Source: an uncultured Thiodictyon sp.
GTDB lineage: Bacteria > Pseudomonadota > Gammaproteobacteria > Chromatiales > Chromatiaceae
DNA length: 40,939 nucleotides
Reading direction: 5' to 3'
Assembly (NCBI RefSeq): GCF_903946935.1
Contig: NZ_CAJAXH010000087.1
Coordinates: forward strand, 1-40,939
Below are positions 1-7,677 of this stretch, in pieces. Under the pieces are notes generated by a model. That model searched no databases. It worked only from the letters and a program-made list of their open reading frames with translations, and was not told where the DNA came from. The position numbers were made by a program, and so were the translations under genes. The first letter of the stretch is position 1. The number at the start of each line of letters is the position of its first letter.

Positions 1-125
1 CAAACTCGTTCATGGTAGCGACCGGTGTCCAAAGATCCGACGCCCATGATCGCAGGAAGACCTCGGCTTTTCAACTGAGTGGCCGCCGCTATACATAGAT
101 CGCCGGAGCTAACATGAGTAACTTC

Positions 126-767
126 TTAGTGAACCGTTCCTAATTGATTTGCCGCGGCGAGGATCGCATTGGCCGCGGGCTCCGATAGGGCATAAGGGTC
201 CTGACCCAGGCGTGCCGCCGCGATGCAGAATGCGGTCTCCATCGCATCGGCCGCCTGGATGGTCTGCCATTCCTGGTGCAGACAGGTATCCGTCACGGCC
301 TGCTGGTCGAGTCGCGCCAATACGGTCTCAATCAGGTCGGCGAGGGCGTTACGGATGTCCTCCAGGTCCAGGTCACGGGCGCCGCTGGTGGGAAAACCGA
401 CACGCGCCTGCGGCAGCTCCAGTGCGCGCCATTCGATCAACGCGCGCTCCCCCATCGGCTTGATCAGCAAGTCCGGAAGTGCAAAGCCCTCGCGGCCGAA
501 ACGCAGATTATGCCGATGCTCATACCCGTCGCGCCCAGGCGCTTGCGCCTCATAAAGCAGGGACCACCAGTGTGTGGCAATCCACTCGGCGAGCGGATAG
601 ACCGGAATCAGTAGGTGGTCGCGCAGGCCAAGCGAGCGGTAGTCGTTGACGCGGGTGATGGTGGCGTCCTCAACGCGGATGGCGAGCCGCGCCCAAGTGG
701 CCGCCAGTTCGTCACCGCGGCTACCATCCACCCGTTCCCATTCGATGTCGAAGCGTAGTTTATTCAT
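126..767 (-). CDS. Uncharacterised soluble protein, possibly truncated by an in-frame stop
   Basis: A 213-residue protein beginning MNKLRFDIEW. I chose the ATG at 767 because the preceding gene ends in an 8-base overlap (ATGAATAA), a sign of translational coupling, and because upstream residues in this frame look non-coding. No signal peptide or membrane segment is visible. Its conserved-looking core (HNLRFGREGFALPDL, then EWQTIQAADAMETAFCIAAA) resembles uncharacterised proteins I cannot name with certainty; no catalytic motif is evident. Reading past the TAA at 126-128, the same frame stays open to base 1 and looks protein-like (GDLCIAAATQLKSRGLPAIM), so the gene may once have been longer, or a second gene may begin there. 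Function unknown. Confidence 0.6.
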   Translation of the reverse strand: MNKLRFDIEWERVDGSRGDELAATWARLAIRVEDATITRVNDYRSLGLRDHLLIPVYPLAEWIATHWWSLLYEAQAPGRDGYEHRHNLRFGREGFALPDLLIKPMGERALIEWRALELPQARVGFPTSGARDLDLEDIRNALADLIETVLARLDQQAVTDTCLHQEWQTIQAADAMETAFCIAAARLGQDPYALSEPAANAILAAANQLGTVH

Positions 768-1153
768 AGTAGACCGCGATGTCCTTGGGCCACTCGTCCG
801 GCAGCAGGCCATAGCCCTTGTAGTTCCCCTGTGTGCGGTTGACCAGACGGGCCTCATAAACGGTATCCCCTTGCTTATACCAGGCGTACCGCGGAAACTC
901 GCCTTCCCAAGGGCCGCCGATGACGCCCTTGGTGATGGCGGCGCGCAGCCATTGCGTTAGCTGGTCGCGACTGTCGGCGAGCGCGCGATAACACAGGGTT
1001 GCGTCGGGCCGCGGGCGCGGCGGACGAGGGCGTGTCCTTGTGCTCGACGCTGCCGACATAACTGGCCACGAGCGTCAAGCGCCCGAGCCGCTGCGGATTG
1101 ATCGCGGGGAGGATGCTTCGAGCAAGAGGTCGACGGCGTTGGGTGGCTCGCAT
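760..1153 (-). pseudogene. Frameshifted remnant upstream of the 126-767 gene
   Basis: Two minus-strand frames carry complementary halves of what looks like one protein. The downstream half (from about 1030 to 760) reads DATLCYRALADSRDQLTQWL and ends WPKDIAVYYE, with an aromatic-rich, natural-looking composition. The upstream half, in another frame from about 1130 to 1045, reads INPQRLGRLTLVASYVGSVE. They meet in a C/G-rich stretch near 1015-1045 where each frame becomes Pro/Arg/Ala junk. The simplest reading is an indel there that broke the gene. An intact shorter protein of up to 99 residues from the start at 1059 is possible but its N-terminus would be unnatural. Its stop overlaps the next gene's start, so the two were probably one operon. 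Family not recognised. Confidence 0.45.
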
Positions 1154-1516
1154 CGGTTTAAGCTGGATTGATCTGGGGTCTTCGCCATCATACCTGTAAG
1201 CGCGGATCGACGGTGGGTCGCCATGGCTGCGCTGAACCTCCGTCGATTTGCGGACGCTCGGTCTTTCTCTTGGGATATCAGCGGTATGTCAGGGGTAGAC
1301 CACAGATATCTAAGGCGCATGAGCACCGGACCGGTTGTTGCCGGAAAGCGTCCCAACAGCGAGGGTGCCTGGTCGCCATGGCCCCAGGGGTTAGGGTGGC
1401 GGCACTACCTCAGCCTCCCGCATTCCCCCCAAAAAACCGAACCTTCAGCTCTCACACCCATCCCCCCTGATCGGGCACCCTGACGGCACCTTCACAGCCG
1501 GTCCGGGTCTTCGTCA
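1154..1516. other. Stretch with no recognisable gene
   Basis: Open frames here on both strands encode low-complexity Pro/Arg/Ser-rich sequence without a plausible start context. I see no RNA gene, terminator or clear promoter. It separates the decayed minus-strand pair from the plus-strand conjugation-gene remnants. Confidence 0.5.
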
Positions 1517-1901
1517 ATGCGCTTCTCCAGGTTTTCAGGGCTTCTCGCCGCGGCACTCGCCGCGCCGCCCCACGCCCTCTGGGCCGAGCCCGCCGCCACC
1601 TTGGGCACGATCCTGGGCAGCAGCGACATCGCGATCAAGGACCGCTATTGGTTCCGGTTAGTCCCCTTGCCCATCGGCGAGGACTCCCAGTCTCAGTTGC
1701 TGGCCTTACACTGCCTGGCCACCACCGACCGCGCCGCCGCGCTCGCGGCATTGCTGGAACACTGCGCCGACGGCCACCACGATGGCCGTCTGGCTCGCGG
1801 CCTGGGAGGACGACAAGGGCGATCGCCACGCGCCGACGACCGTCTATGTCGAGGTGGACCCAACCCGCTGGAGCTATGCCGACCAGTTCACGACCTCGCG
1901 T
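1517..1901 (+). pseudogene. Secreted protein remnant from a conjugation-like cluster, frameshifted
   Basis: The frame opens with a good signal peptide (MRFSRFSGLLAAALAAPPHA, cleavage near ALWA) followed by a folded-looking segment (SDIAIKDRYWFRLVPLPIGE, LLALHCLATTDRAAAL). Near 1770-1782 the sense moves to another frame and continues MAVWLAAWEDDKGDRHAPTT to WSYADQF, so one indel separates the two halves. The second half then runs without a stop into the pilin-like protein that follows, showing that the original 3' end is lost. Periplasmic location is expected. The neighbouring pilin-like and TraC-like remnants suggest a former type IV secretion component; I do not recognise the exact subunit. 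Confidence 0.4.
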
Positions 1902-2237
1902 ATGAAACCACAAGCACTCCAGTTGGGGCTCTCGCCCCGGCAACACACGACGCTGATGGCCCTCGGCCTGCTGGCGTTGGTGGTCACCCTGATGCTGGTG
2001 TCCCACCCCAGCTTTGTCGGTACCGGGGGCGCCGAGTTCAACCCGCTCTACGCGAAGTTGTCCGACTGGATGACCGGCTACCCGGGCCGCGTCGTGGCGG
2101 CGGTGTTCATCATCGTCGGGCTGGTGGGGGGGTCGCCCGCGGGTCCGTGATGGGTTTTGTGTTCGGGGTCGCGGCCGGGACCGGCCTGTTCCTGGCGCCG
2201 AACGTCATCGACGCCACGGTGTCCGGCACCCTTGATC
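1902..2237 (+). pseudogene. Pilin-like conjugation membrane protein remnant (TraA type), frameshifted
   Basis: From the ATG at 1902 the frame encodes MKPQALQLGLSPRQ and then a hydrophobic segment (LMALGLLALVVTLMLV), a polar linker (FNPLYAKLSDWMTGYPG) and a second hydrophobic segment (VVAAVFIIVGLVGG). The frame breaks in a run of seven G bases near 2125-2131. The sense continues in the other frame as ARGSVMGFVFGVAAGTGLFL and APNVIDATVSGTL, a third hydrophobic stretch. Small size, repeated membrane segments and Gly/Ala richness are typical of F-type or integrative-element pilin precursors. The family call rests on this resemblance. The homopolymer could hide a sequencing error, but both neighbours are broken too. 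Confidence 0.45.
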
Positions 2238-2387
2238 CATCGCCAGTTTCGCGGTTCGCGTGCGGCCGAACTCTATCCGGTGCTGGCCTATGAACCCTGC
2301 CAGCAACGCTTCGTCCTGGACGACCTGTCCCTGGGCTTCGGGTTCGTGTGCGAGCCGCTGTCCAGCGCCGATCACGCGCAGGCCGAT
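2238..2387 (+). pseudogene. Fragment resembling the N-terminus of a TraC/VirB4-type ATPase
   Basis: About 50 residues in one frame read AAELYPVLAYEPCQQRFVLD then DLSLGFGFVCEPLSSAD. This matches the style of the N-terminal region of TraC-type conjugation ATPases (a short 'LPYLAYDPE...SLGFGFE..PL.GAD' pattern recalled from the family, not searched). Everything after about 2387 is unrelated and the ATPase domain is absent, so this is a 5' fragment fused behind the pilin remnant. Confidence 0.4.
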
Positions 2388-2480
2388 TCTTGGTGGTCCG
2401 GGTCCTGTGCTCGGGCGTCCGTGTTGGCTCGTCCTGGGCAGTGGCATTTGCCGGTGTCCCGTGAGTGTCCCACGGCAAAG

Positions 2481-2511
2481 AAAAAGGGCCTAGGTTTTAC
2501 CCTAAGCCCTT
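2481..2511 (-). terminator. Rho-independent terminator of tRNA-Lys
   Basis: On the minus strand, just after the tRNA 3' end, GGGCTTAGG pairs with CCTAGGCCC (one mismatch) around the loop GTAAAA and is followed by a T-rich run (TTTTTCTTT). Position and structure fit a tRNA terminator. Confidence 0.8.
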
Positions 2512-2518
2512 GATTTTA

Positions 2519-2594
2519 TGGTGCGCCCTGCGCGACTCGAACGCGCGACCGCCTGATTAAAAGTCAGATGCTCTACCGACTGAGCTAAGGGCGC
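2519..2594 (-). tRNA. tRNA-Lys (anticodon UUU)
   Basis: The minus strand gives a complete 76-nucleotide cloverleaf with encoded CCA. The acceptor stem GCGCCCT pairs with AGGGCGC. The D arm contains AGCTCAGTCGGTAGAGC. The anticodon loop CTTTTAA carries UUU, and the T arm contains GTTCGAGTC. Discriminator A precedes the CCA. It decodes AAA/AAG lysine codons. A promoter lies just upstream and a terminator just downstream. tRNA-Lys genes are common integration sites for mobile elements, which is relevant to the conjugation-gene remnants on its 3' side. Confidence 0.95.
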
Positions 2595-2605
2595 GAGGAC
2601 TGCAC

Positions 2606-2634
2606 AGTATAGGCGAATCGCATCGAGTTTTGAA
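2606..2634 (-). promoter_or_regulatory. Predicted sigma70 promoter of tRNA-Lys
   Basis: On the minus strand TTCAAA (2629-2634) and TATACT (2606-2611) are spaced by 17 bases. The -10 box ends about 11 bases before the mature tRNA 5' end at 2594, a normal distance for a tRNA promoter. Confidence 0.6.
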
Positions 2635-2673
2635 GCGCGTTGTGAAATTCCAGCAGTTTCAAACTTCCTGTGG

Positions 2674-3660
2674 CTAAGGGTTACGGCGGGGCGTCGCACT
2701 GGTGTGGGGGATTGACGGGGCGTAGCTGGTGGGCTCCTTGCGCTCTGGCCCAAGTTTCTGCAGTCGGCTTTGGGCGAGCCGTGCCTCGGGCGTGCCGGGG
2801 TATTTGGCGATGACCTGGCGGTAGGCGTTGCGCGCCTGTTCGCGGGCGTCCTGCTCCGACTGAATGTCACCGATCTTGAGCAGTGCCGCGGCAAGCCTGG
2901 TGCTGCCGGGGTTCAACTGCACCAGGCGATCGAATTCGGCCAGGGCCGCCGGGTAGTTGTGCTGGGCATAGTAGGTCTCCGCCAGCCAGTAGCGGGCGTT
3001 GTCGGCATACTGGCCCTGCGGATAGCGGCGCAGCAGGTCGTTGAAGGCCGTCACCGCGTCCGGGTATTTGCGCTGCTTGAGTAGCTCGAAGGCGTCGCGG
3101 TAGGCGTCGCGCTCGTTGCCGCCGGTGGTCTCCGGGCTGGGCAGGGAAGGGATGCCGACGGCGCCGGGCGAAGAGGGGATGGGGGCGGTGACCGGCGGCG
3201 GTGTCTCGTTGCCGACCGGGGGTTTGAGGTCCCTGCCGCTCGCATCGATGGCGCCGTTCGGGCTGGCGGGCGGTGCCGCGCCCCCGGGGCCGCTGTCGGT
3301 GCCGTTGTCGGTGCCGGGTGCTGCGGGCGATTGGCCGGCCGGGGCGTCCAGACCCTTGCCGGTGCCCAGGCGGGAGTCGATGTCCAGGTATTGGTCGCGC
3401 AGTTGCCGCTGAAGCTTCTGGATCTCGAACTGCTGGGTCTCGACCAGGCCGCGCAATTCCTGCATCTCCTGCTGGAATTGCTGCATCTGCAACTGCTGGC
3501 CGGCGGCGCTTTGGTTTTCCATGATGCGCTCGATGCGAGCCACCCGGTCCTCCAATAGCGGGTTGGCAGCGGCGTATCCGGCGGCGGATGCGCTGGTGGG
3601 GAGAGCGGTCGCCGCCCCGAGGGCCGCGATCAGCAATAAGGTGGAGCGTGCGTTGTTCAT
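2674..3660 (-). CDS. cpoB: CpoB (YbgF), Tol-Pal associated division coordinator
   Basis: A 328-residue periplasmic protein. It has a signal peptide (residues 1-27, ending ASAA), then a Gln-rich coiled coil (about 35-100, VARIERIMENQSAAGQQLQM onward) that in the family drives trimerisation. A Pro/Gly-rich linker follows (about 105-185), then C-terminal TPR repeats (about 188-310: DAYRDAFELLKQRKYPDAVT, YWLAETYYAQHNYPAALAEF). In the known system CpoB binds TolA and ties PBP1B-driven peptidoglycan synthesis to outer-membrane constriction. It is last in the tolQRAB-pal order, 68 bases after pal. The linker is longer and more Pro/Gly-rich than in E. coli CpoB (about 263 residues), and the C-terminal tail is a basic, Pro/Ser-rich extension. 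Confidence 0.93.
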   Translation of the reverse strand: MNNARSTLLLIAALGAATALPTSASAAGYAAANPLLEDRVARIERIMENQSAAGQQLQMQQFQQEMQELRGLVETQQFEIQKLQRQLRDQYLDIDSRLGTGKGLDAPAGQSPAAPGTDNGTDSGPGGAAPPASPNGAIDASGRDLKPPVGNETPPPVTAPIPSSPGAVGIPSLPSPETTGGNERDAYRDAFELLKQRKYPDAVTAFNDLLRRYPQGQYADNARYWLAETYYAQHNYPAALAEFDRLVQLNPGSTRLAAALLKIGDIQSEQDAREQARNAYRQVIAKYPGTPEARLAQSRLQKLGPERKEPTSYAPSIPHTSATPRRNP

Positions 3661-3728
3661 ATCGGTCTTGCGCTCATTTGCGGATGAATCAGCCTTCTGT
3701 GTCCGGCGTGGCCAGCATGCCGGGCGCC

Positions 3729-4313
3729 TCAGTATTGAATGGTCACCCGCCGACTGAGCCGCCAGGCATTCTCACTGTGCCCGGGCTCGGCGGGTTTTTC
3801 CTCGCCATAGCTCAGGGTGGCCATCTGGCCCGGGCTCACGCCCTCGGCGAGCATCAGCTTGCGCACGGACTCGGCGCGTTGGTCGCCCAGGGCCAGGTTG
3901 TATTCCCGGGTGCCGCGCTCGTCGGTATTGCCCTCCAGCGTGACACGCTGACCGGGGGTCGTGCCCAGGTAGGCGGAATGGGTGCGGAGCACGTCCAGGT
4001 ACTGCGGCTTGATCTCGGCGCTGTCGTAGTCGAAATAGATGGTGCGGTGGTAGAGCGGATTGGATGGGTCCTCCCAGGGGCCGCGATAGGTCGGCCGCGG
4101 CGCCTCGGTGCTTGCCACCGGGGCCGTCGCCCGTGGGGTGGCGTCCAGCGTGGGCGGGGGCATGCGCTGCCGGGGCTCGGGTTCTTGTGGTACCTCGGCG
4201 CAGCCGCTGAGGCACAGGGTTAAGACCAGGCCGGGGCCGATCAGCCCGGCGGCGATGCGGGCCGTTGCAGGGGCGGGGCAAGTCAGGATCGGTGTCACGG
4301 GGGGCATCCTCAT
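3729..4313 (-). CDS. pal: Pal, peptidoglycan-associated outer-membrane lipoprotein
   Basis: A 194-residue lipoprotein. The lipobox LSGC places the lipidated cysteine at residue 38 after a rather long N-terminus; the start overlaps the tolB stop (ATGA), which supports it, although the ATG two codons later is also possible. A Pro-rich linker leads to an OmpA-like peptidoglycan-binding domain (about 90-194) with the family signatures IYFDYDSAEIKPQ, LEGNTDERGTREYN and NAWRLSRRV. Asp and Arg in this domain bind diaminopimelate in characterised Pal proteins. It anchors the outer membrane to peptidoglycan and partners TolB. Confidence 0.96.
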   Translation of the reverse strand: MRMPPVTPILTCPAPATARIAAGLIGPGLVLTLCLSGCAEVPQEPEPRQRMPPPTLDATPRATAPVASTEAPRPTYRGPWEDPSNPLYHRTIYFDYDSAEIKPQYLDVLRTHSAYLGTTPGQRVTLEGNTDERGTREYNLALGDQRAESVRKLMLAEGVSPGQMATLSYGEEKPAEPGHSENAWRLSRRVTIQY

Positions 4314-5623
4314 TTCATTGTCGGCGACCAGGCGGGCTCGCGCACCTCGCCCGTGTCCTGGGAAATTCGCTGGCTGCCGCCGCCTTCGACCGCGGCGGTC
4401 GCGAGTACCCCGCGTCCATTCTGCACGGTGGCATAGATGACCATGCTGCCATTGGGCGCGAAACTTGGCGACTCGTCCAGCCCGCCATCGCTCAAGACCT
4501 TGCGGAAGCCGCGCGCCAAGTCTTGGACGGCGATCCGGAACTGGCCGTTGACCCGGGTTACCATGGTGATGGACTTGCCGTCCGGGGCGTAGGAGGCACG
4601 GCCGTTATAGTCGCCCTCACCGCTCAACCGCGTGGCCGGCCCACCGGCGGTGGACATCCGGTAGATCTGGGGGCTGCCGCCGCGGTCGGAGGTGAAGATC
4701 AGATCGTTGCCGTCGGGGGACCAGGCGGGCTCGGTGTCGATGGCGAAGTGGTCGGTGAGTTGCGTCAGTTCGCGGGTCTGGAGGTTCAGCACATAGATGT
4801 TGGCGTTGCCGTCCTTCGACAGGGTCATGGCCAGACGCTGGCCGTCGGGTGAGAAGGCCGGTGAGCTGTTGATGCCCGGGTAGCTGGCGACCAGGTCGCG
4901 GCGCCCGCTGGTCAGGTCCTGCACATAGATGGCGGCACGGCGATTCTCGAACGAGACATAGGCGAGCCGACGCCCGTCCGGCGACCACGCGGGTGACATG
5001 ATCGGCTCATTGGACGAGACGATGGTCTGGGGGTTGCTGCCGTCCGCGTCGGCCACCCGCAGTGTCACCGTCTGGCCCTCCCCGCGTCCGTTGGCGGTGA
5101 TATAGGCGATGCGGCTGGCGGCGACCCCGGGCTGACCGGTGAGTTTTTCATAGACCTGGTCGGCGATACGGTGGGCGGTGAGGCGCAGCCCCCCGGCCGT
5201 GGTGCTGAGGCTGGAGGAGGCGATCTCTTTGCCGCCGACCACGTCGAAGAGGTTATAGCTTACGCGGTAGCCGCTGCCCTCCTGTTCCACCCGGCCGATC
5301 ACCAGGCTGTTCATCTTGAGCAGGCCCCAATCGCGCAGGTCCACCTCGGCCGCGGTGCTGGGCATGGCCATCATGTCGCGGGTGGGCAGGGCGCGGAATT
5401 TGCCGGTGCGCACCAGGTCCGCGGCGATCACGCCGGCCACGTCTTCCTTGGGGATCAGGCCCTCCGAGACCCCAAAGGGCACCACGGCGATCGGCTGGGC
5501 GGCCTCGACCCCGCCGGTCACCTCAATCGTGAGCCGGGCCTGGGCGGGGGCGGAGAGTCCCAGCGCGCCCAGCGCCGAGCAGGCCAGGGCGGCGAAAATC
5601 GTGAATAATTTGGCTTTAGTCAT
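4310..5623 (-). CDS. tolB: TolB, periplasmic beta-propeller of the Tol-Pal system
   Basis: A 437-residue secreted protein. I chose the ATG at 5623 because it begins the signal peptide MTKAKLFTIFAALACSALGA with cleavage after AQA; sequence further upstream in frame is not signal-like. The N-terminal domain (about 30-165) precedes a six-bladed propeller marked by repeated blade motifs: SPAWSPDGRRLAYVSFE, SPAFSPDGQRLAMTLSK, EPAWSPDGNDLIFTSDR and ASYAPDGKSITMVTR. TolB shuttles between Pal and TolA. Its stop overlaps pal by four bases, so the two are coupled. It is separated from tolA by nearly 400 bases holding a palindromic repeat, so tolB-pal-cpoB may have its own promoter. Confidence 0.96.
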   Translation of the reverse strand: MTKAKLFTIFAALACSALGALGLSAPAQARLTIEVTGGVEAAQPIAVVPFGVSEGLIPKEDVAGVIAADLVRTGKFRALPTRDMMAMPSTAAEVDLRDWGLLKMNSLVIGRVEQEGSGYRVSYNLFDVVGGKEIASSSLSTTAGGLRLTAHRIADQVYEKLTGQPGVAASRIAYITANGRGEGQTVTLRVADADGSNPQTIVSSNEPIMSPAWSPDGRRLAYVSFENRRAAIYVQDLTSGRRDLVASYPGINSSPAFSPDGQRLAMTLSKDGNANIYVLNLQTRELTQLTDHFAIDTEPAWSPDGNDLIFTSDRGGSPQIYRMSTAGGPATRLSGEGDYNGRASYAPDGKSITMVTRVNGQFRIAVQDLARGFRKVLSDGGLDESPSFAPNGSMVIYATVQNGRGVLATAAVEGGGSQRISQDTGEVREPAWSPTMK

Positions 5624-5741
5624 GGGCCTATAGTCTCCGGGCCGGATCAACACGAGCGAGGTTCGTCCATTGTGCCATAATCCAAGACCGCGGCGGTCGG
5701 CTGGGAAATAGGACAAGATTAACCCTAAGAAAGGGTAATTG

Positions 5742-5871
5742 TCACGTCAAGGCGCCAAGCTCGCCAAGGTTTTTTAGTGTGTTATCGACGCTGGGTCATT
5801 CACCCGACGGTCGATCTGGATGCCTGGTCGATCTTTTTGTATTTCTTGGCGAGCTTGGCGCCTTGGCGTGA
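5742..5871. repeat. Palindromic repeat element, copy 1 (tolA-tolB gap)
   Basis: 27-base arms at 5742-5768 and 5845-5871 are inverted copies with one mismatch. The arm begins TCACGTCAAGGCGCCAAGCT. Outer flanks extend the pairing (AATTG and CAATT). The core (GTGTTATCGACGCTGGGTCA) resembles that of copy 3. This is the largest identifiable content of the gap from 5624 to 6016, in which I see no gene. A transcript would fold into a long hairpin that could attenuate tolA-to-tolB readthrough. Confidence 0.85.
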
Positions 5872-6016
5872 GCAATTGGCGGCCTTTAGGATAACCGGGG
5901 CGGCAGGCAAGGCACGTTACTATCCTGTAAATCTTGCGAAATCCTGTTAATCCTGTCCATTTGTTCTAAGCCTGCCGTAGCGGCTTTGTGGGACGCGCCG
6001 TCGTCTTTGATTGCAG

Positions 6017-7213
6017 TCAGGGCGTGAACTTGAGGTTGAATTCCCGGAAGCGCTCGAAGGCCGGACCGGATGGTATCGGTATCGGCGAGGCATTATAAAC
6101 CGCTGCGATCACCGATTGGTCGAAGGCGGCATTACCGCTGCTCTGCACCACGCCCACCGAGTTGGGTACCACCTCCCCACCCGGGATCAGCCGCAGCGAG
6201 ACGACCGTGACCAGTTCGCCGGTCAGCGCCAGGGGGCGGACCCAGAACTCGCGGACCTTGTCCCTGATCACGGGGATGTAACGGTCCACCTCACGGGCGA
6301 TCTCCTGGGAGGACGACTGCGACTGGTCGTCGGCCTCACGGGCGCGTTGGGCCTCCGCCAGCGCCAGGCGCTGACGGTCCTCCTGCTCCATCTGGCGCGC
6401 CTCCTCCTCAATGCGCTGCTGGGATTCCTCTTCCGCCAGGCGGCGCTCTTCCGCGGCGGCCATGCGTTCGGCCTCGGCCTCAATCTGGCGCAGACGCTCG
6501 GCCTCCGCCAGACGCTGTTGCTCCTGGCGGATCTGCTCGCGCTCCGAATGCATGCGCCGCGCGGCCTCTTCCTCCTGACGCTGGGCCTCGGCGGCCTTGG
6601 CTGCGGCCTGCTGCGCCTGGCGCTGCTCGGCCGCTTGTTGCCTGGCCTGGGCCTCGGCCTGGCGGCGGGCCTGGGCTTGCGCCTGGCGCTGGGCCGCCGC
6701 GGCCTGGCGGCGCGCCTCCTCGGCGGCCTGTCGCTGGGCGGCGAGTTCGGCGGCGCGGCGTGTGGCAGTCTCGGTCTCGCGGCGCGCCTGGGCCTGGGCT
6801 TCGCGCTGGGCCGCGTCGGCGGCGGCCTGGCGCTGGTCCTCCTGGCTCTTGCGTTGCGCCGCCTGGGTGGCCGCACGCTCGGCCGCGGCCTGACGCTCCG
6901 CCTGAAGTTTCGCCGCCTGTGCCGCCGCCAACTCAGCCTCGCGCTTGGCCGCGGCGTCGGCGGGCGGCGGCGACTTGGCCTCCTGGCGCTTCTGATCGGC
7001 CGCGCGTTTGGTCTGTTCCGCCTGGAAGCGCGAGACCATCTCCTCCATGGCGCGGTCGCCGACGACGGTTGCCTGCACCACCTTGGGGGTCTGGCCTACC
7101 GCGTTGGGGTCCGCCGCGAAGTGGACGCTGACGAACAGGAGCACCCCAAAGAGCAGGTGCAGCAGGAGCGACCAATAGAGTGCGCGCCGGTTCTGGCGCA
7201 GGACCTGCCACAT
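6017..7213 (-). CDS. tolA: TolA, inner-membrane to periplasm linker protein
   Basis: A 398-residue protein with the three TolA domains. Residues 1-12 are cytoplasmic, followed by one membrane anchor (about 13-32, LYWSLLLHLLFGVLLFVSVH) containing the S..H face that contacts TolQR in the family. A very long Ala/Gln/Glu/Arg-rich helix (about 75-285) spans the periplasm. The C-terminal globular TonB-like domain (about 295-398: DRYIPVIRDKVREFWVRP, VVSLRLIPGGEVV, NAAFDQSVIAAVYNASPIP) binds TolB, Pal and colicins or phage proteins in relatives. The start lies two bases after the tolR stop, so translation is coupled. Length is close to E. coli TolA (421). Confidence 0.96.
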   Translation of the reverse strand: MWQVLRQNRRALYWSLLLHLLFGVLLFVSVHFAADPNAVGQTPKVVQATVVGDRAMEEMVSRFQAEQTKRAADQKRQEAKSPPPADAAAKREAELAAAQAAKLQAERQAAAERAATQAAQRKSQEDQRQAAADAAQREAQAQARRETETATRRAAELAAQRQAAEEARRQAAAAQRQAQAQARRQAEAQARQQAAEQRQAQQAAAKAAEAQRQEEEAARRMHSEREQIRQEQQRLAEAERLRQIEAEAERMAAAEERRLAEEESQQRIEEEARQMEQEDRQRLALAEAQRAREADDQSQSSSQEIAREVDRYIPVIRDKVREFWVRPLALTGELVTVVSLRLIPGGEVVPNSVGVVQSSGNAAFDQSVIAAVYNASPIPIPSGPAFERFREFNLKFTP

Positions 7214-7215
7214 GG

Positions 7216-7659
7216 TCAGGGTGTACGGCGCGCCGGCGGGGCGGTGATCAGGCCCACATTGGGCGCCCCGGCCGCCTGGGCGACCACCATGGCGCGCACC
7301 ACTCGGCCGTAGTTCACCTCGCTGTCCGCGCGCACCAGGACCGGTGTTTCGCGGTTGTTCTCCAAGACTGAGCGGATGCGGTCGTAGAGCGACTGGTCGG
7401 TGACTGGCAGCCGCTTGTCCTGTCCCACATCGACATAGAAATCGCCCATCTGGTCGATCGTGATGACCACCGAGGCCACGGTCGGGCTCGGAATGCCGCC
7501 GGCCCGCGCCTGTGGCAGGTTGACCTTCACCCCCTGGGTGATCAGGGGGGCGGTAACCATGAAGATCACCAGCAGCACCAGCATCACGTCAATGTAGGGC
7601 ACGACGTTGATGTCTGACATGGGCCGACGGCGGCTGTGACGGCGAGAACGCTTGAGCAT
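7216..7659 (-). CDS. tolR: TolR, proton-channel subunit of the Tol motor
   Basis: A 147-residue ExbD/TolR-family protein. A basic cytoplasmic leader (MLKRSRRHSRRRPMSDINVV) is followed by one membrane helix (about 23-42, PYIDVMLVLLVIFMVTAPLI) that contains the essential Asp (D24 in PYIDV) used for proton passage. A periplasmic domain (about 50-147) ends VVRAMVVAQAAGAPNVGLIT, typical of the family. It pairs with TolQ to convert proton flow into TolA movement. It lies 18 bases after tolQ and two bases before tolA. Confidence 0.96.
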   Translation of the reverse strand: MLKRSRRHSRRRPMSDINVVPYIDVMLVLLVIFMVTAPLITQGVKVNLPQARAGGIPSPTVASVVITIDQMGDFYVDVGQDKRLPVTDQSLYDRIRSVLENNRETPVLVRADSEVNYGRVVRAMVVAQAAGAPNVGLITAPPARRTP

Positions 7660-7677
7660 GGAGAGTCCCCGGGCGCG

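Noticed and set aside
1517-2293. An intact 258-residue secreted protein
   Set aside because: Only the first 85 or so residues look natural in this frame; the middle is Gly/Arg/Pro-rich while sensible protein continues in another frame, so two frameshifts explain it better.
6011-7312. A 433-codon plus-strand frame over tolA
   Set aside because: Mirror of the Ala/Gln/Arg-rich tolA helix, which gives Leu/Gly-rich antisense sequence resembling membrane segments. No independent support.
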